Shown here one piece after another: positions 8,618-16,945 of a stretch of DNA of 64,000 nucleotides. Within the stretch, counting starts at the first letter, position 1. Every line of letters starts with the position of its first letter. Below the pieces are notes generated by a model. The model made no database searches and was not told the origin of the DNA. It saw nothing but the letters and a program-made list of their open reading frames with translations. The position numbers and the translations under genes were made by a program. The stretch lies in the NCBI RefSeq assembly GCF_013761245.1, contig NZ_JACDUT010000009.1, forward strand, positions 124,001-188,000, read 5' to 3'. This stretch comes from Thermaerobacillus caldiproteolyticus (lineage in GTDB: Bacteria; Bacillota; Bacilli; Bacillales; Anoxybacillaceae).

Positions 8618-9346
8618 ATGAAGTTTGAAGAGAGAGTGCAAATTTATGCTCATAAGTTGAATGAGACCGATGATCAAATTGTTGACTATATCCTTAGTCA
8701 TCGACAGGAAATAGTAAATATGTCGATACAGAAATTATCTAAAAATCTATATACTGTCCCGAATACAATCGTGCGACTTGCGAAAAAGTTAGGGTATAAA
8801 GGATTCTCTGAGTTAAAAACGGCTTTGGTGTTAGAAGATCGTTTAAAAACGTTCGATATCACGAAAATTTCCGATCATATATTCAAAACGTATGACATGA
8901 TCGATATGGATACGATAGATATGGCTGCAAGAAAAATTTACGAGTCAAAAAGAACCCTATTTTACGGTGTGGGGGATTCTGCTTATTTTTGTGAAATGAT
9001 GGCAAAAAACTTGCGATGTGTTGGGAAACAAGCAGAATTTTTTACACAGCGGCATGAGATGATTTACAGTGCCGAACATATTCAGCCTAAGGATCTTATA
9101 TTTGTGATCAGTGTTTCTGGAGAGACAAAGCAAGTATTAGATGCGGTTACGATTGCCAAGCAAAAGGAAGTGTTTATTGTCAGTCTCACTCATTTAAACG
9201 AAAATTCGCTCGCCGCCTTATCGAATCTTCGCCTCTATTGTTGGGCTCCTAAACAGTTTATCAACAAGTACGAAATCACGGATCGTACGTCGTTGATGAT
9301 TGTATTAAGAAAATTAAGCGAGCATTACTGGAACGGGTATCGTTAG
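8618..9346 (+). CDS. MurR/RpiR-family transcriptional regulator of the adjacent PTS/GH38 locus
   Basis: A 242-residue regulator with an N-terminal RpiR helix-turn-helix (about residues 10-75; IQKLSKNLYTVPNTIVRLAK) and a C-terminal SIS sugar-phosphate-binding domain (about 105-235; FVISVSGETKQVLDAVTIAK). It should sense a phosphorylated sugar made by the neighbouring PTS. ATG 8618 is chosen since AAGG (8605-8608) is 9 nt upstream, whereas the in-frame ATG at 8609 abuts it. A strong terminator separates it from the PTS gene, so coupling is by regulation rather than one simple transcript. The enterobacterial equivalent locus uses a GntR-type regulator (MngR) instead. Confidence 0.85.
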   Translation: MKFEERVQIYAHKLNETDDQIVDYILSHRQEIVNMSIQKLSKNLYTVPNTIVRLAKKLGYKGFSELKTALVLEDRLKTFDITKISDHIFKTYDMIDMDTIDMAARKIYESKRTLFYGVGDSAYFCEMMAKNLRCVGKQAEFFTQRHEMIYSAEHIQPKDLIFVISVSGETKQVLDAVTIAKQKEVFIVSLTHLNENSLAALSNLRLYCWAPKQFINKYEITDRTSLMIVLRKLSEHYWNGYR

Positions 9347-9394
9347 CATGTGCATAAATACACACGGATAGTCACTATATTTGTGAATTTTGTG

Positions 9395-9430
9395 AAAAAA
9401 TAAGAAGATTCAAATCTTCTTATTTTTTTT
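9395..9430 (+). terminator. Strong Rho-independent terminator
   Basis: A near-perfect stem AATAAGAAGAT / ATCTTCTTATT with loop TCAA (9410-9413) is followed by eight T residues. Flanking A and T runs make it potentially bidirectional. Its symmetry means it might also serve as a protein-binding site for the downstream operon. Confidence 0.85.
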
Positions 9431-9475
9431 ATTTATAATAAAAACAATACGATGGATGAAGGGAAGTGAAAACAA

Positions 9476-11389
9476 ATGGAATTAAAGAAGTTAACGAGCG
9501 TGAACTTAATTGATGTAGATGTGGTGCTAACCGATAAAGACGAAGTCATTCGACATTTAGTAAAGAAATTAGCGCACGAAGGAAAACTGTATTCAGAAGA
9601 GGAGTTTTATCGTGATGTCATGGTTCGAGAAAAGCTATCTCCAACTGGATTGGAAGCAGGGCTTGCGGTTCCGCACGGAAAGTCAAGCGCTGTCAAAACG
9701 GCTTCTTTCGCTGTGGCTAAGTTACAAAAGCCGATTGAAAATTGGGAAAGCATTGATGAAAACAATAAAGTTGATCTTGTCTTTTTGTTAGCGATTCCTA
9801 AGGAAGAAGCGGGATCAACACATATTCAATTGCTTGCTGAATTGGCAAAAAGAATTTCAAATCCGGAATATAGAAAGCGATTACAAAACTGTACAAGTGC
9901 AAAGGAATTATATGAAAACTTAGATGGCTTTCATCAAACGGATGAGGAAAATCACAGTATAAGTGAATCAACTATGATTGTTGCTGTCACGGCTTGTCCG
10001 GCAGGGATTGCCCATACGTATATGGCAGCCGAAGCTCTTCAAAGGGCTGGAAATGAAGTGGGGGTTACCGTATATGTGGAAAAGCAAGGGGCAAATGGAA
10101 TTGAAGACTCTCACACAGACGAGCAATTAAGAAAAGCAGATGTAGCGATTTTTGCTGCTGATGTGGCGGTGAAAAACGAAGAAAGATTTGCTCATCTACC
10201 AATCTATCGAATAACGGTAGCCGCTCCGCTAAAAGACGCAAAAGGAGTGATCCAAAAGGCGCTCGAAACAGCGAAAAGTAAGGAGAAAACGGAGTATCAA
10301 CCACAAAAAAGGGAATCTCGTGAAGATACGACATCATGGAAAACGGAAATCAAGAATTCGATTTTAACAGGCATTTCTCATATTATACCAATTATTGTTG
10401 CTGGGGGAATGATTTTAGCTTTTACGGTTTTAGTTGCCCAAGCATTTCATTTGCAGGAATTGTATGATACGGAAAACTCATGGTTATGGATGCTCCGAAA
10501 ATTGGGCGGAAATATGTTGGGAACATTGATGATTCCAGTATTATCTGCTTATATGGCTTATTCCATTTCTGACAAACCGGCGCTAGGACCGGGATTTGCG
10601 GCGGGAATCGCAGCGACCATGATTAACAGCGGATTTTTAGGTGGAATGCTAGGGGGGTTTTTAGCCGGTTATATCATTAAGTTTTTGAAGAAAAAGTTGC
10701 CGCCTAAAGGTACGTTCTCAGGCTTTATTAGCTTTTGGGTTTATCCGGTTGTAGGTTCTCTTGTCGTAGGAGCATTAATGCTTTTAGTATTTGGCAAACC
10801 GATTGCCGGATTCAACAATATATTGCTACATTGGTTAGACAACCTTTCGGGAAACAATGCGGTTGTACTGGGAGCAATTTTAGGAATTATGGTCTCATTC
10901 GATTTGGGGGGACCTGTTAATAAGGCTGCCTATACGTTTTGTATCGGAGCGATGGCTAGCGGGAATTTTATTCCATATGCGGCATTTGCTTCGGTAAAAA
11001 TGGTGTCGGCGTTTTCTGTAACCGCGGCAACATTATTATTTAAACATTACTTTGAAGAGTATGAGAGGGAAGTAGGGAAATCGACTTGGTTTCTAGGATT
11101 AGCAGGGATTACGGAAGGGGCTATACCGTTTATAATCGAGGATCCACTCCGGGTGATTCCATCCCTTTGTATCGGGTCAGCTGTAACAGGTGCAATTGTA
11201 ACCGTTTCAAAAATTGGATTAAATGTTCCGGGAGCGGGCATTTTCTCCTTATTTGTTTTGCAAGGAGCTCCGTTGCTGAAAGCGGGGATGATTTGGCTAG
11301 GAGCTGCGTTCATCGGTGCGTTTATCTCTACGGTACTTTTAGTGGTCACTCGTATTCATAAATTTAAAAGACAACAATTGCAAAGCTAG
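9476..11389 (+). CDS. mngA: PTS fructose-family permease EIIABC, likely mannosylglycerate-specific
   Basis: A 637-residue three-domain phosphotransferase permease in the order IIA-IIB-IIC. The IIA domain (about 1-150) has the phospho-histidine H67 in GLAVPHGKS. The IIB domain (about 165-265) has phospho-cysteine C174 in VTACPAGIAHTYMAAEAL. The IIC domain (about 290-630) has some eight to ten membrane helices. It belongs to the fructose/mannitol superfamily. The GH38 gene just downstream (13 nt to its TTG start) is the arrangement of E. coli mngA-mngB, which imports and splits 2-O-alpha-mannosyl-glycerate. Substrate is inferred from this context; another mannosyl compound is possible. The SD GAAGGGAAG precedes ATG. 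Confidence 0.85.
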   Translation: MELKKLTSVNLIDVDVVLTDKDEVIRHLVKKLAHEGKLYSEEEFYRDVMVREKLSPTGLEAGLAVPHGKSSAVKTASFAVAKLQKPIENWESIDENNKVDLVFLLAIPKEEAGSTHIQLLAELAKRISNPEYRKRLQNCTSAKELYENLDGFHQTDEENHSISESTMIVAVTACPAGIAHTYMAAEALQRAGNEVGVTVYVEKQGANGIEDSHTDEQLRKADVAIFAADVAVKNEERFAHLPIYRITVAAPLKDAKGVIQKALETAKSKEKTEYQPQKRESREDTTSWKTEIKNSILTGISHIIPIIVAGGMILAFTVLVAQAFHLQELYDTENSWLWMLRKLGGNMLGTLMIPVLSAYMAYSISDKPALGPGFAAGIAATMINSGFLGGMLGGFLAGYIIKFLKKKLPPKGTFSGFISFWVYPVVGSLVVGALMLLVFGKPIAGFNNILLHWLDNLSGNNAVVLGAILGIMVSFDLGGPVNKAAYTFCIGAMASGNFIPYAAFASVKMVSAFSVTAATLLFKHYFEEYEREVGKSTWFLGLAGITEGAIPFIIEDPLRVIPSLCIGSAVTGAIVTVSKIGLNVPGAGIFSLFVLQGAPLLKAGMIWLGAAFIGAFISTVLLVVTRIHKFKRQQLQS

Positions 11390-11402
11390 TGAGGTGGATG
11401 TT

Positions 11403-14024
11403 TTGAAAAAGTATGTTCATATTGTTCCGCATATGCATTGGGACCGAGAATGGTATTTTTCGGCTGAAGAATCGAGAATTCTTCTTGTAAATAATATGGA
11501 AGAAATTTTAGATATGCTTGAAACAAATCCGGACTACCCCCATTATGTGTTGGACGGGCAAACGGTTGTGTTGGAAGACTATCTTGCCGTAAAACCAGAA
11601 TATAAAAAGCGAATCCAAAAGTTAGTCCAACAAGGCAAATTAATCATAGGCCCTTGGTATACACAGACGGACGAAATGGTCGTTGGCGGGGAGTCGATTG
11701 TTCGAAACCTTTTATACGGACTAAAGGATTGCGAAGAGTTTGGAGAGCCGATGAAAATAGGTTATCTTCCGGATTCATTCGGGCAATCTTCCCAACTGCC
11801 GCAACTATTAAATGGATTTGGCATTCAGCGGGCAATTTTTTGGCGGGGAATTTCGGAAAGACACGGGACCGATCAAACGGAATTTTATTGGGCAAGCGAT
11901 GAAGGGTCAAGGGTACTTGTTCAAGTATTTCCACTGGGATATGCGATAGGAAAATATCTTCCAACAGATGAAGCAAAATTAAAGAAGCGTATGGATACGT
12001 ACTTTTCGGTGTTAGATCGGAGAGCGACTACCGACCATATTATTATTCCAAACGGACATGATCAAATGCCGATTCAAAAGAACATTTTTGACGTAATAGA
12101 AGTATTACGGAAATTATATCCGGAAAGAATTTTCTTTTTAAGTCGTTACGAACATATCTTTGACGAATTAGAAAAACAAGAGGGGCTGGCAACGATAAAA
12201 GGAGAGTTTTTAGACGGAAAATATATGCGAGTACATCGAAGCATTTACTCAACAAGGATGGATATTAAAGCAGCAAATACAAGAATCGAAAATAAGATAA
12301 CGAATATTTTAGAACCGTTAGCTTCCATCGCGTCGACTCTTGGGTTTGCGTATCACCATAAATTAATCGAGTTAATTTGGAAAGAGATGATGAAAAATCA
12401 CGCTCATGATAGTATAGGCTGTTGCTGCTCCGATAAAGTGCATCGTGACATTATGTCTCGATTTTTCATAGCGGAGGAGAAAGCCGATCAACTCATTTCA
12501 TTTTATATGAGAAAAATAGCGGACGCGATGCCTTGTGATCAATCATTAGATAAATTAGTTGTATATAATTTTCTTCCTTATGAAAGAAATGAACCGATTC
12601 AGGCGGAAATTACAACAAAAATAGCAAATTTCAAGTTAGTGGATGAAAACGAAAATGAAATTGATTTCGAGGTTGTGAAAAAAGAAACGATAGATCCGGG
12701 ACTGGTCGATAGACAAATTGTTCATTATGGAAACTATGATCCGTTTGTTCGATATACCATTCAGTTTCAAGACGACATTCCGGCGATGGGATACAGAGCC
12801 TATTTCATAAAAGAAGCGGATACAATGATCAAGAATGTATCCGAAGAAGTAAATCAAATCGACACGGAGTTCTATTCTTTAACGGTGAATGAAAATGGTA
12901 CGTTGAAGATTTATGATAAAACATTACAGCGTACGTTTGATAATGTACTATTGATAGAAGATATGGCGGACGATGGAGACGAATATGACTATTCTCCCTT
13001 ACTGAACGATTTTATCGTGCTCAGTGATGATGTAAAAGCACAGTACTCCATGCGGCAGAATCAGTACTTTGCTTATGTGGATATTCATTACCAATTACCT
13101 GTACCAGCCAATATCGAAAGTCGTAAAGCAAAGCGGCGTGATAGTTTTATTGATGTCAATATTCAATTAACGGTCCCGATGAATAAACCGATCATTGATG
13201 TAAAAATGGATATTGAAAATATTGCGAAAGACCATAGAGTAAGAGCATACATTCCAACTGGAATCTCATCAACCTATGCAATAGCGGATAATCAATTCGG
13301 AAATATAAAAAGACGAGTTGTCGATCCAGCTATCGAAGTTTGGGAAACAGAAAATTGGGATGAAAGACCCGATTCGATTTATCCAATGTTAAGCTATGTG
13401 GGCTTGTCAAATGAACATTATGGAGTAGCGGTGTTAACCAACAGTACGAGAGAGTATGAAATTGTAGGAGAGCACTACGACACAATAGCGGTTACGCTTT
13501 TTAGAAGTATCGGCTATCTTGGAAAGGAAGACATAGTGAGAAGACCGGGACGACCATCGGGTATCAAAATGGAAACACCGGATTCTCAAATGATAGGAAG
13601 CAATAAAGTGCATTTTGCGATCACTACTCATCAAGGGACAACGGTACAAGCGAATGTGGCAAAGAGAGCTAAAGAATTTTTAACCCCGTTATACACGTAT
13701 AATAAAATGCCGTATGATGCCATGAAGATGAATAATGTCGACTTTCATGTGCCATATCAGTATAGTTTATTTGAACAAAAAGATCCGTATATCGTCTTAA
13801 GTGCCGTCAAACGAAGCGAAGACGACTCGGGCATTATCGTTCGCTTTTACAATCCTTCTGAAGCAGAGAAAAAAGCGATATTTCAGTGGAAGGGCCCGCT
13901 TACCCAAATTCAAAAAACGAACTTAAATGAGAAGATCATTGCTTCTATTGCATACCATCCACATAAAGAATTTGAAGTGAACGTTAAACGCAATCAAGTC
14001 CAAACCGTTTTGGTTCAACTATGA
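11403..14024 (+). CDS. mngB: GH38 alpha-mannosidase, likely mannosylglycerate (6-phosphate) hydrolase
   Basis: An 873-residue cytoplasmic glycoside hydrolase family 38 enzyme. The N-terminal catalytic region starts with HIVPHMHWDREWYF (zinc His/Asp pair) and carries GYLPDSFGQ, whose Asp is the expected nucleophile, and NHAHDSIGCC near residue 335. Beta-sandwich domains fill the C-terminal half. In the MngB scheme it cleaves the phosphorylated mannosylglycerate delivered by MngA to mannose 6-phosphate and glycerate. TTG 11403 is taken as start: GAGGTGG (11391-11397) is a well-spaced SD for it, while the in-frame GTG at 11394 lies inside that SD. A terminator follows. Confidence 0.85.
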   Translation: MKKYVHIVPHMHWDREWYFSAEESRILLVNNMEEILDMLETNPDYPHYVLDGQTVVLEDYLAVKPEYKKRIQKLVQQGKLIIGPWYTQTDEMVVGGESIVRNLLYGLKDCEEFGEPMKIGYLPDSFGQSSQLPQLLNGFGIQRAIFWRGISERHGTDQTEFYWASDEGSRVLVQVFPLGYAIGKYLPTDEAKLKKRMDTYFSVLDRRATTDHIIIPNGHDQMPIQKNIFDVIEVLRKLYPERIFFLSRYEHIFDELEKQEGLATIKGEFLDGKYMRVHRSIYSTRMDIKAANTRIENKITNILEPLASIASTLGFAYHHKLIELIWKEMMKNHAHDSIGCCCSDKVHRDIMSRFFIAEEKADQLISFYMRKIADAMPCDQSLDKLVVYNFLPYERNEPIQAEITTKIANFKLVDENENEIDFEVVKKETIDPGLVDRQIVHYGNYDPFVRYTIQFQDDIPAMGYRAYFIKEADTMIKNVSEEVNQIDTEFYSLTVNENGTLKIYDKTLQRTFDNVLLIEDMADDGDEYDYSPLLNDFIVLSDDVKAQYSMRQNQYFAYVDIHYQLPVPANIESRKAKRRDSFIDVNIQLTVPMNKPIIDVKMDIENIAKDHRVRAYIPTGISSTYAIADNQFGNIKRRVVDPAIEVWETENWDERPDSIYPMLSYVGLSNEHYGVAVLTNSTREYEIVGEHYDTIAVTLFRSIGYLGKEDIVRRPGRPSGIKMETPDSQMIGSNKVHFAITTHQGTTVQANVAKRAKEFLTPLYTYNKMPYDAMKMNNVDFHVPYQYSLFEQKDPYIVLSAVKRSEDDSGIIVRFYNPSEAEKKAIFQWKGPLTQIQKTNLNEKIIASIAYHPHKEFEVNVKRNQVQTVLVQL

Positions 14025-14050
14025 TCGTAAAGCCAAACAATGATTCAAAA

Positions 14051-14094
14051 GAAAAGCGAAATGGACCGTAATTACGTGCATTTCGCTTTTCTTA
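14051..14094 (+). terminator. Terminator of the PTS/GH38 operon
   Basis: GAAAAGCGAAATG (14051-14063) pairs perfectly with CATTTCGCTTTTC (14079-14091). The A and T flanks would let it work in either direction, between convergent genes. Confidence 0.8.
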
Positions 14095-14128
14095 TTACAA
14101 CAAACCCATTGTAAGTTGAAAGAATTAC

Positions 14129-14533
14129 CTATGTTTCAAGAAAAAAACGGAATATTTTTGATAAGCTTTCATAGAGCTTGTTTTTGCGCGCGAAATCATT
14201 ATCGTCTTTTTGCAATTGTGGCATAATGAAAAGCCCGATAAAAAAGGTGGCAATAATATATAATGTTAAATAATTGATCTTGATAAACGATTTGTGCAAT
14301 ACGCAATCATTGATGACTAGATATAATAGTAATAAAAAGTTGGAACATAAAAAAGTCATCAAAATTAACGTTCTTATATTGTCATTGACTCTTTCATCTT
14401 CTATCTCTTCCCCGCTTAATTTCTTTTTCCTCGCCTTTAATAAACGAGAAATTCCATATCCCAATAATGCGGCTAAAAAGCTTAGCCATTGAATTTCTCT
14501 AACAGCGAGACTTAAAATACCAAAAGAAATCAA
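14129..14533 (-). CDS. Small membrane protein paired with an XRE regulator
   Basis: A 134-residue hydrophobic protein with about four membrane helices and a charged loop (KARKKKLSGEEIEDERVND). It is unrecognised, but small membrane proteins of this type are often encoded next to short XRE regulators in Firmicutes. The only in-frame start of the usual kinds is TTG 14533, which has no SD. A well-placed SD (AAGGGGAG, 14580-14587) and GTG 14570 lie upstream, but that GTG is out of frame; removing one A from the run at 14563-14566 would join it to this frame as MERSIFAFSLSFL. The 5' end is therefore uncertain, possibly frameshifted. Confidence 0.55.
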   Translation of the reverse strand: MISFGILSLAVREIQWLSFLAALLGYGISRLLKARKKKLSGEEIEDERVNDNIRTLILMTFLCSNFLLLLYLVINDCVLHKSFIKINYLTLYIIATFFIGLFIMPQLQKDDNDFARKNKLYESLSKIFRFFLET

Positions 14534-14588
14534 AAAACTTAATGAAAATGCGAATATCGACCTTTTCCACTAAGCCTTACTCCCCTTT

Positions 14589-14804
14589 TCAATGTTCTTC
14601 AAGCCAAAAGAGTTCATCCAGCGGTTTTTCTAAGTATTTGCTTAACAATAAGCATACTTTTAAGGAAGGATTATATTTTTCAGCTTCGATTAAATGTAAC
14701 GTTTGTCTTGTAATACCGGCCTTTTTCGCTAGTTCTGCTTGTGTTAAGTTTCCTTTTTCAATTCGTGCTAATTTCACTTTATTTCTAATGATTGGTTCTT
14801 GCAT
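14589..14804 (-). CDS. Short XRE-family helix-turn-helix regulator
   Basis: A 71-residue Cro/cI-type protein that is almost entirely a helix-turn-helix (LTQAELAKKAGITRQTLHLI), ending ELFWLEEH like other single-domain Bacillus regulators of this kind. ATG 14804 is the start: GAGGTG lies 9 nt upstream, while an in-frame GTG at 14816 is part of that SD. It precedes the small membrane protein gene, whose expression it probably controls. Repeated TTACATAT half-sites just upstream are likely autoregulatory operators. Confidence 0.8.
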   Translation of the reverse strand: MQEPIIRNKVKLARIEKGNLTQAELAKKAGITRQTLHLIEAEKYNPSLKVCLLLSKYLEKPLDELFWLEEH

Positions 14805-14830
14805 ATAAACAATCACCTCTATATTGATTG

Positions 14831-14870
14831 TAACATATTTTTTACATATGTAAATTATATATTACATATT
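14831..14870. promoter_or_regulatory. Candidate operator cluster of the XRE regulator
   Basis: The perfect palindrome TTTACATATGTAAA (14841-14854) is flanked by the half-sites TAACATAT (14831-14838) and TTACATAT (14862-14869). Three copies of TNACATAT immediately upstream of the regulator start suggest autoregulation. Confidence 0.5.
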
Positions 14871-14996
14871 GTGAGGATGGAAAAGAAACGAAAGGTAAAT
14901 AAGTATCAAAAGCATCATCTGGTTTGTTTTTCCGATTATGAATGGTATGATTGGTTTGAATGTGATTGGCCACGACAGCTAGGAAGGGGGAGAGGG

Positions 14997-15854
14997 ATGA
15001 AGCAGCTAAGTATTCTGTCAAAAATTCAAAATCATATGGAGCGATTTTCTCCGGCGGAAAAAAAGGTAGCGATGTATATTATGGAACATGCAGAGCTCGT
15101 TCCGAATATGACAACGAAGGATATATCGAAAAATGCTGGGGCGAGTGAGGCAAGTGTTGTTCGCTTTTGCAAAACGATCGGCATAGGCAGCTTTAAAGCA
15201 TTGAAATTAACCCTTGTCCGTGAGTTAACGATCGCGGATATGAACATTAACGACTTTTCCATTATTGAAAAGAAAGATACGCCGTTCGACTTGTTTAATA
15301 AGGTGACGTATGTCAATAAAGCGGCTGTTGAATCAACAACAGCGACAATAGATAGAAAGGAATTAGAAAAAGCAGCGGAAGCGATGGTAAAGGCAAAAAA
15401 GATTTTATTTTACGGAGTGGGCGGGTCGGCAGCCTCTGCGTTAGATGCTTGTTATAAGTTTACAAAACTTGGGTATGTGTCAATGATGTCTCACGATTTT
15501 CATATGATGATTCCACTCATTGCGAATTTGGAACCGAATGATGTCCTAGTGGCGATTTCAACATCGGGAAGAACGAAGGATGTATTGGAGATTGTTCAAT
15601 TTGCGAAGAAGAAAAGCGCAACAGTCATTGCGATTACAAAACTCGATCCATCCTCTCCATTATATAAAGAAGCAGATATTAAATTATGTGTACCTGATGT
15701 GGAACAAGACCACCGAATCGGAAGTATGGCATCAAGAATGACGCAACTGAACATAATTGATGCGCTATATTTAATTACATTTCACCAGATGGGCAGTAGC
15801 GTGATTGAAAAGTTCCATGAAGCAAGAGAGGAAGTTGTTCGATTGCGAAGATAA
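14997..15854 (+). CDS. murR: MurR/RpiR-family regulator of MurNAc catabolism
   Basis: A 285-residue RpiR-family regulator: helix-turn-helix at about residues 1-80 (MTTKDISKNAGASEASVVRF) and a SIS domain at about 120-260 (ILFYGVGGSAAS, VAISTSGRTKDVLEI). It lies directly before murQ, murP and mupG, so MurNAc 6-phosphate is the expected effector. ATG 14997 follows AGGAAGGGGGAGAGG; the reading frame is open further upstream but that part is not protein-like. A terminator and two identical-type operators lie between this gene and murQ, suggesting murQPG has its own repressed promoter. Confidence 0.88.
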   Translation: MKQLSILSKIQNHMERFSPAEKKVAMYIMEHAELVPNMTTKDISKNAGASEASVVRFCKTIGIGSFKALKLTLVRELTIADMNINDFSIIEKKDTPFDLFNKVTYVNKAAVESTTATIDRKELEKAAEAMVKAKKILFYGVGGSAASALDACYKFTKLGYVSMMSHDFHMMIPLIANLEPNDVLVAISTSGRTKDVLEIVQFAKKKSATVIAITKLDPSSPLYKEADIKLCVPDVEQDHRIGSMASRMTQLNIIDALYLITFHQMGSSVIEKFHEAREEVVRLRR

Positions 15855-15869
15855 TGAAATTTTATTTCA
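15855..15869. promoter_or_regulatory. MurR-type operator, copy 1
   Basis: TGAAATTTTATTTCA, a perfect TGAAAT-N3-ATTTCA inverted repeat, starts directly after the murR stop codon. The same element recurs at 16000-16014. Confidence 0.7.
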
Positions 15870-15892
15870 AAAAGGCCGATATGGTTAGCACG

Positions 15893-15927
15893 AGAAGGGA
15901 GTAATTTACATTTCCCTTCTTTTTTTT
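15893..15927 (+). terminator. Terminator between murR and murQ
   Basis: AGAAGGGA (15893-15900) pairs with TCCCTTCT (15913-15920), followed by a run of T residues to 15927. Confidence 0.8.
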
Positions 15928-15964
15928 CTGGATGAAAGAATTTTCGGGGAAGATAAGAAAAAGA

Positions 15965-15992
15965 TTGTTTTTTTATTTCGTGTTGATAAAAT
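15965..15992 (+). promoter_or_regulatory. Candidate sigma-A promoter of murQ
   Basis: TTGTTT (15965-15970), 16-base spacer, TAAAAT (15987-15992). The downstream operator at 16000-16014 would cover the start site. Confidence 0.45.
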
Positions 15993-15999
15993 AAAAATA

Positions 16000-16014
16000 T
16001 GAAATAAAATTTCA
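16000..16014. promoter_or_regulatory. MurR-type operator, copy 2
   Basis: TGAAATAAAATTTCA has the same TGAAAT-N3-ATTTCA architecture as the copy at 15855 and sits just 5' of the murQ SD, a position suited to repression. Confidence 0.7.
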
Positions 16015-16032
16015 ATCTGAGAAGGTGACGGC

Positions 16033-16920
16033 ATGTTAGAACACTTAACGACAGAGCAACGTAACAAAAAAACATGGAACTTAGACGAAATGACGACAAA
16101 AGAAATTTTACAAATTATGAATGAAGAAGATCAGACGGTAGCAGTGGCTGTTTCCAAAGAACTTGACCAAATTGAAAAACTCGTTCACAAAGTGATTGCT
16201 TCTTTTCAGCAAGGTGGGCGACTCATTTATATGGGCGCTGGTACAAGCGGGCGGCTTGGCATTTTGGATGCGGTGGAATGCCCGCCGACGTTCGGGACTG
16301 ACCAAAGCATGGTACAAGGATTAATCGCGGGTGGGTTGGAAGCGTTTACAAATGCTGTTGAAGGAGCGGAAGATAACGAGGAGATGGCCGTAGAAGATTT
16401 ACAGGCTATTGGTGTAACGGAAAAAGATACAGTTATTGGTATCGCAGCAAGCGGGCGTACACCGTACGTTATCAGCGGATTAAAATATGCAAAAAAAGTA
16501 GGTGCAACGACAGGAAGCCTTGCTTGTAATAAAAATGCTGAAATAAGCAAGTATGCCGATGTCAGTATTGAAGTAGAGACAGGTCCGGAAATTTTAACAG
16601 GTTCGACGCGTCTGAAAGCAGGCACAGCCCAAAAGTTCGTGTTAAATATGATTTCCACTGCATCTATGATTGGGATTGGAAAAGTGTATAAAAACCTCAT
16701 GGTAGACGTACAATCTACTAATAGTAAATTAATAGAACGCTCAAAACGCATCATCATGCAAGCAACGAATGTGGATTACGAAACGGCAACGCACTATTAT
16801 GAAGCTGCCCACCGTCATGTCAAAACAGCCATTATTATGATTTTACTGAAGTGCAGCTATGAAGAAGCGCTTCAAAAATTGCAGAAAGCAAATGGGTTTG
16901 TTCGCAAAGCTTTAATCTAA
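16033..16920 (+). CDS. murQ: N-acetylmuramic acid 6-phosphate etherase
   Basis: A 295-residue lyase that removes the lactyl ether of MurNAc 6-phosphate, giving GlcNAc 6-phosphate and D-lactate in cell-wall sugar recycling. The SIS domain contains YMGAGTSGRLGILDAVECPP (about residues 57-76) with the catalytic-region Glu, and GIAASGRTPYV; the length is typical of MurQ. The SD GAAGGTGAC precedes ATG 16033. It is first in murQ-murP-mupG and lies 25 nt before murP. Confidence 0.95.
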   Translation: MLEHLTTEQRNKKTWNLDEMTTKEILQIMNEEDQTVAVAVSKELDQIEKLVHKVIASFQQGGRLIYMGAGTSGRLGILDAVECPPTFGTDQSMVQGLIAGGLEAFTNAVEGAEDNEEMAVEDLQAIGVTEKDTVIGIAASGRTPYVISGLKYAKKVGATTGSLACNKNAEISKYADVSIEVETGPEILTGSTRLKAGTAQKFVLNMISTASMIGIGKVYKNLMVDVQSTNSKLIERSKRIIMQATNVDYETATHYYEAAHRHVKTAIIMILLKCSYEEALQKLQKANGFVRKALI

Positions 16921-16945
16921 TTATTTTTAGGGGGAGAGGATTCAC

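Noticed and set aside
14799-14996. In-frame upstream extension of murR by 66 codons
   Set aside because: The extension crosses the XRE operator region and is not coding-like; ATG 14997 has a strong SD and gives the standard RpiR N-terminus.
16227-16757. 176-codon minus-strand frame inside murQ
   Set aside because: Fully antisense to a well-conserved enzyme gene and without a translation signal.
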